Shown in pieces: positions 9,564 through 19,051 of a stretch of DNA of 64,000 nucleotides. The DNA lies in NCBI GenBank assembly GCA_036493735.1, contig DASXPH010000020.1, positions 49,949 through 113,948 on the forward strand, read 5' to 3'. The notes below the pieces were generated by a model. It did not search any database, was not told where the DNA came from, and worked only from the letters and a program-made list of their open reading frames with translations. Numbering within the stretch: the stretch's first letter is position 1; each line of letters starts with the position of its first letter. Source of the DNA: AG2 sp036493735 (lineage in GTDB: Bacteria; Gemmatimonadota; Gemmatimonadetes; Gemmatimonadales; Gemmatimonadaceae). The position numbers and the translations under genes are program-made.

Positions 9564-10520
9564 ATGACGCGCCTCACCGCGCCCGAGCAGGTGCGGGTTT
9601 TTGCGCCCGGCGGGATAGGTAACCTCGGTCCAGGCTTCGACATCCTCGGTTGCGCCGTCACCGGACTCGGTGACGAGGTCGCGCTTGCATGGAGTGACGA
9701 AGCGCGGCCGCGCGAAATGATAATCGCCGATCCTGGTCACCCGGAGTTGCCACGTGATCCCATGCATCACTCGGCCGCTATTGCCGCGGCCGCCGTGCTA
9801 CGGGCATCAGGCATTACGCCGGCGCGAGGACTCGTTATGCACGCGCGCAAGGGATTGCCCCTCGCCGGTGGACAGGGCGGAAGCGCCGCTTCCGCGGTCG
9901 CGGGCGCTGTCGCCATGAACGAGCTCCTCGACGCGCCGCTCGATCGGCACGCGCTCCTCACCGCCGCACTCGATGCCGAGGCGACGGTTGCCGGCCGCCA
10001 CGCGGACAACGTTGCCCCGGCGTTGTTAGGCGGAGTCGTGCTCGTGCGCGCGATCGAGCCGCTGGACGTCGTTCGGCTCCCCTTCCCGCCACAGCTGCGT
10101 GCGGTGCTCGTCCACCCTGATCAGCGTTTGCGTACGGCGGAGGCGCGCGCTGTCGTGCCGGCCACCATCGATCGGCGTACGCTGATCCAGCAGAGCGCGA
10201 ACATCGCGGGCGTCGTCGCGGCGCTTGCCAGCGGCGATCTCGAGCTGTTGCGTCGCTCACTCGACGACCGGGTCGTCGAGCCGGCACGCGCGCGGCTACT
10301 GCCGGGCTTCTCGGAGGCGAAGGCCGCGGCGCTCGCCGAGGGGGCGCTCGGCTGCTCGATCTCGGGCGCGGGCCCGACGAGCTTCGCGCTCGCGCCTAAC
10401 GACGACCGCGCGCTGGCGATCGGTCGGGCGATGTGCGCGGCCTATGAGCGCTGTGGCATCACCGCACGCTCCCGCGTCGGCCGCATCGACGCGGAGGGCG
10501 CGCGCGTCCTGAAATCCTAA
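9564..10520 (+). CDS. thrB: Homoserine kinase
   Basis: A 318-residue GHMP-family kinase that phosphorylates L-homoserine in threonine biosynthesis. It contains the N-terminal PGGIGNLGPGFD typical of ThrB, the GHMP ATP loop LPLAGGQGGSAASAV, and the C-terminal motif 3 ISGAGPTSFAL. I selected the ATG at 9564 (MTRLTAPEQ) because it gives the usual family length; ATG 9525 is in frame but adds unconserved residues, and neither has a clear Shine-Dalgarno site. It stands alone, without thrA, thrC or hom beside it. Confidence 0.9.
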   Translation: MTRLTAPEQVRVFAPGGIGNLGPGFDILGCAVTGLGDEVALAWSDEARPREMIIADPGHPELPRDPMHHSAAIAAAAVLRASGITPARGLVMHARKGLPLAGGQGGSAASAVAGAVAMNELLDAPLDRHALLTAALDAEATVAGRHADNVAPALLGGVVLVRAIEPLDVVRLPFPPQLRAVLVHPDQRLRTAEARAVVPATIDRRTLIQQSANIAGVVAALASGDLELLRRSLDDRVVEPARARLLPGFSEAKAAALAEGALGCSISGAGPTSFALAPNDDRALAIGRAMCAAYERCGITARSRVGRIDAEGARVLKS

Positions 10521-10533
10521 CGCATCCCACAGC

Positions 10534-12981
10534 TCACGGCACGTCCTCTGGCTCCGGGGTATTGCCGCCGCCCGCGGGGTCGATGGGCCGCACGATCAGG
10601 TAGTTGTCGGGCGGCGTCGCGCCCAACAGGTACGTCACGAAGTAATCCCACCGCCGCCGGATGAAGTATGGCTCCGTCAGGCCGTGGTTGCGATTCGGCG
10701 CGATGATCAGATCGAAGCTCCGATTGGCCTTGATCAGCTCATCCACCACCTGGATGGTGTTCGCCGGGTGCACGTTATCGTCCATGTCGCCGTGCATCAG
10801 CAACAAGTGGCCGCGGAGGTTCCTGGCCATGGTCTTGTTCGCCGAGCTCTCGAAGTTGTCCGTCTTGCGCAACGTGTCCTTCTTCATCAGCCCCTGGTAC
10901 TTCTCCGCCCAGTAGATGTTGTAGCTGCGGTTGTCGTGATTCCCCGATCCCGACACGGCGACCTTGAAGAACTCCGGATACCGGAGCATGGCATCCGTCG
11001 ATGCGAAGCCGCCGCCGGAATGGCCGAAGATGCCCACTCGATCGAGGTCGATGAACTTGTACTGCGTCGCGAGCTGCTTGATGGCCGCGATGTGATCCGG
11101 GAGGCCGTTGTCGCCGAAATTGCCATAATAGTTGTCGTGGAACGCCTTCGAGCGGAACGGGGTGCCGAGGTGATCGAGTTGAATGACTACGAACCCCAGC
11201 TCCGCCAGGGAGAAGGGTTCGCCGCCACCCTTGAACTTCCATGAGCCGACACTCCCGACCTGCGGGCCCGGATAGATGTTGTCGATGATCGGATACTTCT
11301 TCGTCGAGTCGATCCTCGGCGGGAAGTAAATCACACCATAGAGATCGGTGACGCCGTCGCGGGCCTTCACCGTGAAGACCTGCGCCGGCTTCCATCCAGC
11401 GGCGGAGAGGCGGCTCACGTCCGCCTCCTCGAGCTTGCGCACGATGTGACCGTCCGGCACGGCACGGAGCACGGTCACCGGCGCCTTCTCGACGCGCGAG
11501 TAGCTGTCCACGAAGTACTTCCCGTTAGGCGAGAATTCGATGTCGTGGTGGCCATCCTCTGGCGTGAGCAGGCTGAGGCCGGAGCCGTCGTAATTCACGC
11601 GATAAAGCCGCGCATAATACGGAACGCCCGGTTCCCGCCCACGCGCCGTGAAGTAGACGTACTTGTTCGCTTCGTCGACATACTCGATCTGGCCAACGTC
11701 CCACTGTCCCGACGTCACCTGGTTCTTCAGTAGCCCACTCCGGAACTTGGAGGTCGAGAGATCGACCTCACCGTTGGCCACGGTCGTTCGCGCCGCGGCC
11801 GCGGGCGCGCCGGCCTGGGCGACCGACGTCCCACCACTCGCATCGAGGCGATAGAGGTGCGACCAGCCGTCGCGCTCCGACCACCAGAAGGCATCGGTGC
11901 CGTCCCTGGTGACATACCAGCTGATGGGGTCGGAGGTCGGTGGCCCAATCTCGACATAGGTCTTGCTCGAGTCACGCGCGATCACATGGACGTTGCCTGT
12001 CGCCGGATCCACCGACGCGAGATAGGCACTCTTGTCACCGCGGGTGAACCAGGTGACGTAGACCTTGTCGGACGTCGAATTCCAGACGGAGTCGCGAGCC
12101 GAGCCAGTGATCGTCAACCGATTCGGCGTCGGCGTGAGCTTCACTGCGAGGTTGTTCTTCGACGAGACGTCGATGATGTGAAATGCAGGAACCGGGACAA
12201 TCGAATCACCAGGGAGGGCGTACGGTTGGCTGTACACCTTCGGCCGCTGCGGCGTGTACGAGATGTACGACATGAGCCCGACGTTGCGTTCGTCGGTCCG
12301 CATGACGATGAGCTTCTTCGAATCGGGTGACCAGCGAATCTGCGGACGCCGGGGTTGCGGGCGCTGCAGCTCGCTTGGTCGTGGATCGACCAGGCCATAC
12401 GACCAATATCGAACGCCGTCGGTCGTGAGCTGCGTCGAGTCTCCCCCGCCGCGCGGACGGACGTAGACGTTGTACTTGTAGACGAATGCCTCGAGCTTCT
12501 TGTCGGGCGAGAGCACATACGGCACCTCGCTCGACAGCGTGTCGTGCACCGCGCAGCGATACGACGTGATGTCGCACAGGAATCGCTTCTTGTTGGCGGT
12601 GAACTCGATCTCGTGCTCGTTCTTGCCGTCGTTGGTGAACTTGAAGGTGCGGAATGGCAGCCGCGACGGATCGTAGCTCGTGTCGTTCGCCACCGACATC
12701 GCGGCGGCGAGTCGTGTGTTCTCGAACAACAAGCCGCGCGAGTTCCTCACCGGATCGACCATCACGAATTCGGCGCCGGTCGCCGTCTTGTTGCGGTACC
12801 AGAAGCGCGCACCATCGAGGAGCCACTGCGGCCGGACCTCGTCGCCAAATGTGATCAGCGTCGTATTCCAGTCGAGGAGCTGTTCAGCGCGATTGTAGCT
12901 CACCTGTTGACCACTGGCGACGCAGAACGGCGCCGCAACGAGCGCTACGCCGATCGCGGCTCTGGACCCGGAGCTAAGCAT
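10534..12981 (-). CDS. S9 family prolyl oligopeptidase (dipeptidyl peptidase IV-like), secreted
   Basis: An 815-residue protein with a signal peptide (cleavage likely after ASGQ). The N-terminal two thirds form a DPP-IV-type beta-propeller with repeated WSPDSKKL and FSPNGKYF blades. The C-terminal alpha/beta-hydrolase domain has the nucleophile elbow GHSGGG, the aspartate-bearing LMHGDMDDNVHP and the histidine in NRNHGL. The family removes X-Pro or X-Ala dipeptides from peptide N-termini. The ATG (complement of 12979-12981) has GGAGGT about six bases upstream. Given the other peptidases in the window, a role in feeding on peptides is likely. Confidence 0.93.
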   Translation of the reverse strand: MLSSGSRAAIGVALVAAPFCVASGQQVSYNRAEQLLDWNTTLITFGDEVRPQWLLDGARFWYRNKTATGAEFVMVDPVRNSRGLLFENTRLAAAMSVANDTSYDPSRLPFRTFKFTNDGKNEHEIEFTANKKRFLCDITSYRCAVHDTLSSEVPYVLSPDKKLEAFVYKYNVYVRPRGGGDSTQLTTDGVRYWSYGLVDPRPSELQRPQPRRPQIRWSPDSKKLIVMRTDERNVGLMSYISYTPQRPKVYSQPYALPGDSIVPVPAFHIIDVSSKNNLAVKLTPTPNRLTITGSARDSVWNSTSDKVYVTWFTRGDKSAYLASVDPATGNVHVIARDSSKTYVEIGPPTSDPISWYVTRDGTDAFWWSERDGWSHLYRLDASGGTSVAQAGAPAAAARTTVANGEVDLSTSKFRSGLLKNQVTSGQWDVGQIEYVDEANKYVYFTARGREPGVPYYARLYRVNYDGSGLSLLTPEDGHHDIEFSPNGKYFVDSYSRVEKAPVTVLRAVPDGHIVRKLEEADVSRLSAAGWKPAQVFTVKARDGVTDLYGVIYFPPRIDSTKKYPIIDNIYPGPQVGSVGSWKFKGGGEPFSLAELGFVVIQLDHLGTPFRSKAFHDNYYGNFGDNGLPDHIAAIKQLATQYKFIDLDRVGIFGHSGGGFASTDAMLRYPEFFKVAVSGSGNHDNRSYNIYWAEKYQGLMKKDTLRKTDNFESSANKTMARNLRGHLLLMHGDMDDNVHPANTIQVVDELIKANRSFDLIIAPNRNHGLTEPYFIRRRWDYFVTYLLGATPPDNYLIVRPIDPAGGGNTPEPEDVP

Positions 12982-13074
12982 GCACGACCTCCGCTCAAAA
13001 GCGGCTTTTTCGTGTTGGAAGGCGATTGCAAGGGCGCAGCAATCCTATGCCCCAGTCGCGAAAAATGCGAGACG

Positions 13075-15165
13075 CTACGGACGGCGCTTCACCAGCGTCA
13101 GGATCGTGTACACCGCAACCGGTTCGTCCGCCTGATTCTTGACTTCGACGTCCCACGCGACGACGCCTTGGGGGATCTGCCCTTCCCGATCTTCCTTGAC
13201 CGTCTTCTGCTTGCACGTGAGGCGCGCGTAGATCGTGTCGCCGACATACACCGGCTTCACGAAACGCAGATTCTCCAGACCGTAGTTGGCGAGCACCGGG
13301 CCGGGCGCCGGATCCACGAACAAGCCGGCAGCAGCGGAGAGGACGAAGTAACCGTGGGCGACGCGCCGCTCGAAGAGCGACTCCTTCGCCGCGATGTCGT
13401 CCATGTGGGCATAGAAGAAGTCGCCGCTGATACCCGCAAAATTCACGATGTCCGCTTCGGTGACGGTACGCCGATGCGTGATCAACGTCTCACCGATCTC
13501 GAGCTCCTCGAAGTATTTCCGGAAGGGGTGAATGCGGTCGGTCTTCTGCGCGGCGCCGGCGACGTATTCGTTGACGACGCGCGAGAGCGTCGTCGGCGAG
13601 CCTTGCAGCGCGGTGCGCTGCATGTAATGCAGCACCCCACGAATGCCCCCCATCTCCTCGCCGCCCCCCGCGCGCCCCGGTCCACCATGCACCAGGTGCG
13701 GCATCGGCGAGCCGTGGCCAGTGGATTCCTTCGCGCTCTGACGGTTCACGAGCATCAGACGGCCATGGTGCGAAGCGGTGCCGAGCGCGACCTGCTTCGC
13801 GACGCTGTCGTCGGCGGTGAAGAGCGAGCCGACGAGCGAGCCCTTGCCACGTTTGGCGAGCTCGATGGCGTCGTCTATGGTGCTGTATGGCATCACCGTG
13901 TTCACCGGGCCGAACGCCTCGACCTCGTGCGGCGCCGTGCTGGTGAACGGATCCTTTGCGTAGAACAGCAACGTCGGGAAAAAGGCCCCTCGCCCTCGGT
14001 CGGCGCCCACCACACTGAAGTCATCCGGATTGCCGTACACGCGCTCGGTTTGCCGCGCGATGGCGTCGACGCTCCTGCGCACCTCGCCGACCTGCGCCTG
14101 CGCGGCCAGGGGGCCCATGCGGACGCCTTCGACCGCCGGGTCGCCGACCTTCACGCCGTCGAGTCGCCTGACGAGCGCCTGCATCAGCGGCTCGACGATT
14201 CCCTCGGGCACGAGCGTCCGGCGGATCGCGGTACACTTCTGCCCCGCTTTCACCGTCATCTCCTTCGCCACTTCCTTCACGAAGAGATCGAACTCCTCGC
14301 TCCCCGGCGTCGCATCCGGCCCGAGCATGGAGAAGTTGAGCGAATCCGCTTCGGTGTTAAACCGGACGTTTTGATCGAGGATCGAGGATTTGGCGCGAAG
14401 CATTCGCGCCGTGGCGGCAGAGCCGGTAAAGGCGACCGCGCACTGTGCGTCCAGGTGATCGAGGAGATCACCGGCGCTGCCGCAGATGAGCTGAATAGCG
14501 CCCTCGGGGAAGATCCGCGACTCGATCATCGCGCGGAATACTGCTTCGGTGAGATACGACGTGATCGTCGCCGGCTTGACGATCGCGGGAACGCCCGCGA
14601 GCAGCGTCGGCGCGAGCTTCTCGAGCATCCCCCAGACGGGGAAGTTGAAGGCGTTGATGTGCACCGCGACGCCCTCGAGCGGCACACAGATGTGTCGGCC
14701 CACGAACGTGCCGCCCTTCGACAGGGACTCCGTCGCGCCGTCCACGTAGAAGGTCTCGTTAGGTAGCTCGCGCCTTCCCTTCGATGCGTACACGAAGAGC
14801 GTGCCAATGCCGCCATCGATGTCGATCCAGGAGTCGCCCTTCGTCGCGCCCGTCGCCGCTGACACGGCGTAGAAGTCGTCCTTTCGCGCCGTCAGATACT
14901 GCGCCATTGCCTTGAGCATCAGCGCGCGCTCGTGGAACGTCATCTTCCGAAGCGCCGGCCCACCGACCAGCCGCGCGTAGTCCACCATTCGTGCGAAGTC
15001 GACACCCTCGGTCGATGCCTCAGCGACCGGGGCGCCAGTCACCGCGTGATGCAGTATGCTGAACTTGCCGGTACCCTCCACCCATTCGCCGGCCACGTAA
15101 TTCAGCAGGCGACGCGGCCTTTCGCCGGTGAGGTCCAAAGAAGATGCGATCAATGTGCTCGCCAT
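13075..15165 (-). CDS. paaZ: Bifunctional oxepin-CoA hydrolase / 3-oxo-5,6-dehydrosuberyl-CoA semialdehyde dehydrogenase
   Basis: A 696-residue fusion. Residues 1 to about 520 are an aldehyde dehydrogenase (AFTGSAATARML; catalytic cysteine region KAGQKCTAIRR). Residues about 540 to 690 are a MaoC-like (R)-hydratase hot-dog domain with the DFFYAHMDD and RRVAHGYFVLS active-site segments. In phenylacetate degradation PaaZ opens the oxepin ring and oxidises the resulting aldehyde. The start MASTLIASSLDL (complement of 15163-15165) has GGAG just upstream and fits family length. It is the last gene of paaG-paaH-paaI-paaJ-paaZ on the minus strand. No paaK ligase is in the window. Confidence 0.93.
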   Translation of the reverse strand: MASTLIASSLDLTGERPRRLLNYVAGEWVEGTGKFSILHHAVTGAPVAEASTEGVDFARMVDYARLVGGPALRKMTFHERALMLKAMAQYLTARKDDFYAVSAATGATKGDSWIDIDGGIGTLFVYASKGRRELPNETFYVDGATESLSKGGTFVGRHICVPLEGVAVHINAFNFPVWGMLEKLAPTLLAGVPAIVKPATITSYLTEAVFRAMIESRIFPEGAIQLICGSAGDLLDHLDAQCAVAFTGSAATARMLRAKSSILDQNVRFNTEADSLNFSMLGPDATPGSEEFDLFVKEVAKEMTVKAGQKCTAIRRTLVPEGIVEPLMQALVRRLDGVKVGDPAVEGVRMGPLAAQAQVGEVRRSVDAIARQTERVYGNPDDFSVVGADRGRGAFFPTLLFYAKDPFTSTAPHEVEAFGPVNTVMPYSTIDDAIELAKRGKGSLVGSLFTADDSVAKQVALGTASHHGRLMLVNRQSAKESTGHGSPMPHLVHGGPGRAGGGEEMGGIRGVLHYMQRTALQGSPTTLSRVVNEYVAGAAQKTDRIHPFRKYFEELEIGETLITHRRTVTEADIVNFAGISGDFFYAHMDDIAAKESLFERRVAHGYFVLSAAAGLFVDPAPGPVLANYGLENLRFVKPVYVGDTIYARLTCKQKTVKEDREGQIPQGVVAWDVEVKNQADEPVAVYTILTLVKRRP

Positions 15166-15238
15166 GAAAACTCCAATCGATTCAGTAATCCAAAGCAGAT
15201 CCCTCGCTACGCTCGGGATCACACGCGAGGCGTCGGGC

Positions 15239-15259
15239 CTAGCCCGTGGCCCCTAGCCC
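15239..15259. repeat. Heptamer array CTAGCCC inside the 3' end of paaJ
   Basis: Three units (CTAGCCC, GTGGCCC, CTAGCCC) in exact 7-bp steps. They cover the last codons and provide the TAG stop of the minus-strand thiolase gene. Confidence 0.6.
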
Positions 15260-16462
15260 CTCCAATACCATCGCCATCCCCTGACCGACCCCGATACACA
15301 TCGTGGCGAGGGCATACCGCTTACCGGTGTGCGCGAGCTCGCGCATTGCCGTGAGCGCGAGACGAGCGCCGGACATACCTAACGGGTGACCGAGGGCGAT
15401 GGCCCCACCGTTCGGATTCACGCGTGCATCGTCGTCAGAGACGCCGAGCTCGCGCAGACACGCGAGCGACTGGGCGGCGAATGCTTCGTTCAATTCGATC
15501 ACATCGATCTGATCGAGCGTGAGATTGGCGCGCGCCAGCGCCAGGCGCGTTGCCGGAACCGGACCCATGCCCATCAACCGCGGCTCGACGCCCGCCACGG
15601 CGCTCGACACGATGCGTGCTGCCGGCGTCAATTCGAACTTCTCGATCGCCGCATCCGACGCGATCAACAGCACCGCCGAGCCGTCGTTCAGTCCCGAGGC
15701 ATTGCCAGCGGTCACCGAGCCATGGCCGTCCGCGCGGAACGCCGGCCTCAACTTGCTCAACACTTCCAGCGTCGTGTCAGGTTTGATGAACTCGTCGCTG
15801 TCGAATCGCTTCGGGTCGCCCTTTCGTTGCGGAATCGGCATCGCCACGATCTCCTGCTCGAACCGTCCCGACTCACGAGCGCGCGCCGCCTTCTGCTGCG
15901 AGTGCACGGCGAAGCAGTCCTGGTCCTGACGAGACACACCATACTTTTCGGCGACGTTTTCCGCGGTTTGACCCATCGAATCGACGCCATATCGTTCGCG
16001 CATCTTCGGATTCACGAAGCGCCAGCCGAGACTGGTGTCGAACATCTCGATGTCGCGAGCCCATGGCTTACTCGCTTTGCCCATCACGAAGGGCGCGCGC
16101 GTCATGCTCTCGACGCCACCAGCGACGAACAGATCGCCCTCGCCCACCTTGATGGCGCGCGCCGCATTCGCAATCGCGCTCAACCCGGAAGCGCACAGAC
16201 GGTTGATCGTCTCTCCTGGCACGGTGTGCGGCAGTCCCGCCAACAACGCGGCCATGCGCGCGACGTTGCGGTTGTCCTCCCCCGCCTGATTCGCGCACCC
16301 CAATACCACGTCCGCAATCGCCGACGGATCGACTTCAGGATGACGACGCATCAATTCGGCGATCGTGTGCGCCGCGAGATCGTCCGCGCGCACCTCTGAC
16401 AGTCCGCCACCGAGGTTTCCTATCGCCGTGCGTACGCCATCGATGATATAGGCGTCACTCAT
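15239..16462 (-). CDS. paaJ: 3-oxoadipyl-CoA / 3-oxo-5,6-dehydrosuberyl-CoA thiolase
   Basis: A 407-residue thiolase II. It has the acyl-accepting cysteine at residue 90 (NRLCASGLSA), the GGAIALGHPLGMSG histidine motif and the C-terminal cysteine in MCIGVGQGMA. The WRFVNPKMRERYGVDSMGQT stretch is typical of PcaF/PaaJ thiolases. It cleaves the C8 intermediate and 3-oxoadipyl-CoA to succinyl-CoA and acetyl-CoA. Its ATG overlaps the paaI stop (ATGA). The last codons (GLGATG) and the TAG stop lie within a CTAGCCC-type heptamer array, so the C-terminus was probably shaped by the repeat. Confidence 0.92.
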   Translation of the reverse strand: MSDAYIIDGVRTAIGNLGGGLSEVRADDLAAHTIAELMRRHPEVDPSAIADVVLGCANQAGEDNRNVARMAALLAGLPHTVPGETINRLCASGLSAIANAARAIKVGEGDLFVAGGVESMTRAPFVMGKASKPWARDIEMFDTSLGWRFVNPKMRERYGVDSMGQTAENVAEKYGVSRQDQDCFAVHSQQKAARARESGRFEQEIVAMPIPQRKGDPKRFDSDEFIKPDTTLEVLSKLRPAFRADGHGSVTAGNASGLNDGSAVLLIASDAAIEKFELTPAARIVSSAVAGVEPRLMGMGPVPATRLALARANLTLDQIDVIELNEAFAAQSLACLRELGVSDDDARVNPNGGAIALGHPLGMSGARLALTAMRELAHTGKRYALATMCIGVGQGMAMVLEGLGATG

Positions 16463-16938
16463 TCCGAAGTTGCCTCCGCCGCGCCATCGCGTGAGAAGAA
16501 ATCAGTCTTTGTCTTATACACCGTACCGCGAAAGAGCGCGACGATTTCGGCGGTCGCACGGTCTGCGGCGGACCGCCGAACGATCACTCGATAGTACGCT
16601 AGCCGGTTGGTCGCGCTCTCCTCTTCCGCGTCGGCGACGAGCTCGTCTCCCACGTGGACTGGCAGGGGGTACGTGATCGCGTTCTCGATACTCACCGTCA
16701 CACGCCCATGTGTATTCGAGGCAAACGCGAGCGCGCTGTCGGCCAGCGAGTAGACGATCCCGCCGTGCGCCACGCCGAAACCGTTCACCATATCGTCACG
16801 CACAGCCATTGAGACAGACGCATGACGCGGCCGCACCGATTGAACGCTAATACCCAGCCATTGGCTGAACGCGTCGCGTTCCATCATCCCGGCTACGACG
16901 CGCTCGGCCAATCGCTGCTCCTCCCCGGAGATGGTCAT
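16459..16938 (-). CDS. paaI: Hydroxyphenylacetyl-CoA thioesterase PaaI
   Basis: A 159-residue single hot-dog-domain protein. NGFGVAHGGIVYSLADSALAFASN is the catalytic region (split here only for reading: NGFGVAHGGI then VYSLADSALAF), with the HGG turn and the helical aspartate. PaaI hydrolyses dead-end aryl-CoA esters and frees CoA during phenylacetate breakdown. The ATG (complement of 16936-16938) overlaps the stop of the dehydrogenase gene, and its own stop overlaps the thiolase start, both as ATGA. This indicates translational coupling in the operon. Confidence 0.9.
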   Translation of the reverse strand: MTISGEEQRLAERVVAGMMERDAFSQWLGISVQSVRPRHASVSMAVRDDMVNGFGVAHGGIVYSLADSALAFASNTHGRVTVSIENAITYPLPVHVGDELVADAEEESATNRLAYYRVIVRRSAADRATAEIVALFRGTVYKTKTDFFSRDGAAEATSE

Positions 16939-18122
16939 CGCGTGAACTGGCGCCCCTCGGCCACCATGCGCTTCAGCAGCGGGCTCGGCCGATAGCGCTC
17001 TTCGGCGTACGTCTCCTGGAGGGCTTTCATGGTCGCCAGAATGCGATCGAGTCCAAGCTCGTCGCCCCATGCGAGCAGGCCTTTCGGATAATTCACCCCT
17101 TTCGTCATGGCGAGGTCGATGTCTTTCACCGATGCAACTCGATAGAGCGCTGCATCCGCCGCCTCGTTGACGAGCATCGCCAGCACCCGATCCAGGATTC
17201 GTTCGGCATGGACGCGATCCGCTGTGGGCTCGCGTACGCTCGCCGTCGAGCCGTAGTCATAGTAGCCGCGCCCGCTCTTCCGGCCGAGGAAGCCCGCCTC
17301 CACAAGCCGGCGCTGTGTCAGTGACGGGCGATAGCGCGGGTCATAAAAGAATGCCTCGAACACCGACCGTGTGACCGCATAGTTGACGTCGTTCCCGATG
17401 AAGTCCATCAGTTCGAATGGCCCCATGCGAAAGCCGCCCAGCTCACGCATCGACCAATCGATCGTCGCACAATCAGCGATGCCTTCCTCGAGAATACGGA
17501 TAGACTCCCCATAGAACGGTCGCGCGATGCGATTGACGATGAAGCCCGGCGTGTCGGACGCGGTCACTGGCGTCTTCTTCCACTGCTCCATGAGCTGCGT
17601 CATCCGCGGCGCGAGCGCTGGATCGGTGCCCATCCACGGCACCACCTCCACGAGCGGGAGGACTGGCGCGGGGTTGAAGAAGTGAAGCCCGAGAACGCGC
17701 TCCGGGCGCCTAACGGCTGACGCAATCGACGCGACCGAGAGCGACGATGTATTCGTAGCGAGCACCGATTCTTCGCTCACCGCCACTGAGAGCTGACGGA
17801 ACATCGCCTGCTTCGCGGCCAGATCCTCGACGATCGCTTCGATGACGAGATCGCACTCGCGATAGACGTCCACATCGGTGAGTGGCGCGTCCACGAAGCG
17901 GATGCGAGAGAGCGTCGCGTCGCGAGCCGACGCGGCGATCTTCCCCTTTTCCACCAGCCGGTCGAGCGCGCTCGTCAGGTCGCCGCGCGCTCGCTCGGTC
18001 GCGTTTGCCGCGGCGTCCCCGAGAATGACATCGTGGCCTGCTTGCGCCGCGACCTGCGCGATGCCGCGCCCCATCGCGCCCGCGCCAACGACTCCGACGC
18101 GAAGCGTTGCGTCCCTCGTCAT
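16935..18122 (-). CDS. paaH: 3-hydroxyacyl-CoA dehydrogenase (3-hydroxyadipyl-CoA dehydrogenase)
   Basis: A 395-residue HAD-family protein. The Rossmann motif VGVVGAGAMGRGIAQVAAQAG is at the N-terminus (positions around 18090-18030). SVLATNTSSLSVASIA and LGLHFFNPAPVLPLVEVV are the NAD and catalytic segments, and the duplicated C-terminal helical domain follows (GFIVNRIARPFYGES; VNYPKGLLAWGDELG). It oxidises 3-hydroxyadipyl-CoA in the paa pathway. I chose ATG (complement of 18120-18122) because it starts just before the Rossmann strand; a TTG at 18143 would overlap paaG by 14 bp. It lies between paaG and paaI. Confidence 0.91.
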   Translation of the reverse strand: MTRDATLRVGVVGAGAMGRGIAQVAAQAGHDVILGDAAANATERARGDLTSALDRLVEKGKIAASARDATLSRIRFVDAPLTDVDVYRECDLVIEAIVEDLAAKQAMFRQLSVAVSEESVLATNTSSLSVASIASAVRRPERVLGLHFFNPAPVLPLVEVVPWMGTDPALAPRMTQLMEQWKKTPVTASDTPGFIVNRIARPFYGESIRILEEGIADCATIDWSMRELGGFRMGPFELMDFIGNDVNYAVTRSVFEAFFYDPRYRPSLTQRRLVEAGFLGRKSGRGYYDYGSTASVREPTADRVHAERILDRVLAMLVNEAADAALYRVASVKDIDLAMTKGVNYPKGLLAWGDELGLDRILATMKALQETYAEERYRPSPLLKRMVAEGRQFTR

Positions 18123-18129
18123 CGGCTGC

Positions 18130-18921
18130 CTAACGGCCTTCAAAGCGCGGCTTGCGCTTCTCGAGAAAAGCCCGAACGCCTTCGGCGTAATCAGCCGTGC
18201 GGCCCGCCTCGCGCTGCAGCTCCTCCTCGTAATCGAGCTGCTCGTTCAGATCGATGCCCAGCGAGCGATTGAACGCCCGCTTCATGAGTCCGAGTCCGTG
18301 GGTCGGCTGCGTGGCTAGATGCGCGGCGGTCGTCCAGGCCGCGTCGGCAAGGCCTGGAGCCTCGACAACGCGATACACCATGCCCCACGCCAGCGCCTGC
18401 TCCGCGTTCACCTTCTCCGCCAGCATCGTGAGCGCCGTCGCCCGCTGCAGGCCAACGATGCGCGGTAAGATGAACGTCCCTCCGCTGTCGGGGATCACGC
18501 CGATCTTCGCAAACGATTGGATGAACGACGCTTCGCTCGCCGCGAACACGATGTCGCAGGCCAGGGCCAGATTCGCCCCCGCGCCCGCCGCGACGCCATT
18601 TACGGCGCAGACCACTGGCTTTTCGAGCGTGCGAATTGCCCGGATGATGGGGTTGTAACCCTCTCGCACGAAGTCGCCGAGGTCCGGCAGCGAACCATCG
18701 GGTCGTGGCGATGCCTCGGCGAGATCCTGCCCGGCACAGAAGCCACGGCCGGCGCCGGTGAGCATGACGGAACGGACCGCGTCATTGACGGCGATGCCGT
18801 TCAGGGCGTCGCAGAGCTCGCGCGCCATCAACCGATTGAAGCTGTTGAGCAACTCCGGTCGATTGAGCGTCACGGTCGCAACGCCCTGCCTGACCTCGAA
18901 GAGGAGATGAGTATACGCCAT
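18130..18921 (-). CDS. paaG: 1,2-epoxyphenylacetyl-CoA isomerase (enoyl-CoA hydratase family)
   Basis: A 263-residue crotonase-fold protein with the oxyanion-hole motifs GRGFCAGQDLAE and NGVAAGAGANLALACD and the catalytic-region KIGVIPDSGGTF, in which aspartate replaces the hydratase glutamate as in PaaG. PaaG isomerises the ring epoxide to the oxepin. It is the first gene of the minus-strand paaG-H-I-J-Z operon. The ATG is complementary to 18919-18921, and no strong Shine-Dalgarno site is visible. Confidence 0.9.
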   Translation of the reverse strand: MAYTHLLFEVRQGVATVTLNRPELLNSFNRLMARELCDALNGIAVNDAVRSVMLTGAGRGFCAGQDLAEASPRPDGSLPDLGDFVREGYNPIIRAIRTLEKPVVCAVNGVAAGAGANLALACDIVFAASEASFIQSFAKIGVIPDSGGTFILPRIVGLQRATALTMLAEKVNAEQALAWGMVYRVVEAPGLADAAWTTAAHLATQPTHGLGLMKRAFNRSLGIDLNEQLDYEEELQREAGRTADYAEGVRAFLEKRKPRFEGR

Positions 18922-19003
18922 GCCGGGCCCGTTCGGTTCGGCTGGAAGATAGACCGACTCGAAAGGGCCCGACAGGAAGGGAAACCGGACCGACTACTGA
19001 TAA

Positions 19004-19048
19004 CCGATCACCAACCACCAATCACCAGCCACCCACCACCAGCCACCA
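19004..19048. repeat. Heptamer tandem array (CCAGCCA / CCAATCA type)
   Basis: Six consecutive 7-mers, CCGATCA, CCAACCA, CCAATCA, CCAGCCA, CCCACCA and CCAGCCA, plus a partial unit. They lie immediately downstream of the stop of the minus-strand lipoprotein gene and upstream of the paaG operon. There is only one arm here, with no inverted partner. Confidence 0.8.
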
Positions 19049-19051
19049 CGA

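Noticed and set aside
12990..13010. CCGCT-CAAA-AGCGG hairpin followed by T-run between the S9 and paaZ genes
   Set aside because: The T-run follows on the plus strand, where no gene ends; on the transcribed minus strand there is no T-run and the stem is only 5 bp.
12355..14766. A long open frame of about 800 codons on the plus strand opposite the S9 peptidase and paaZ genes
   Set aside because: Composition is rich in Arg/His/Asp/Glu/Val without motifs, and the minus strand carries two complete, motif-rich enzymes; it is an antisense frame kept open by high GC3.
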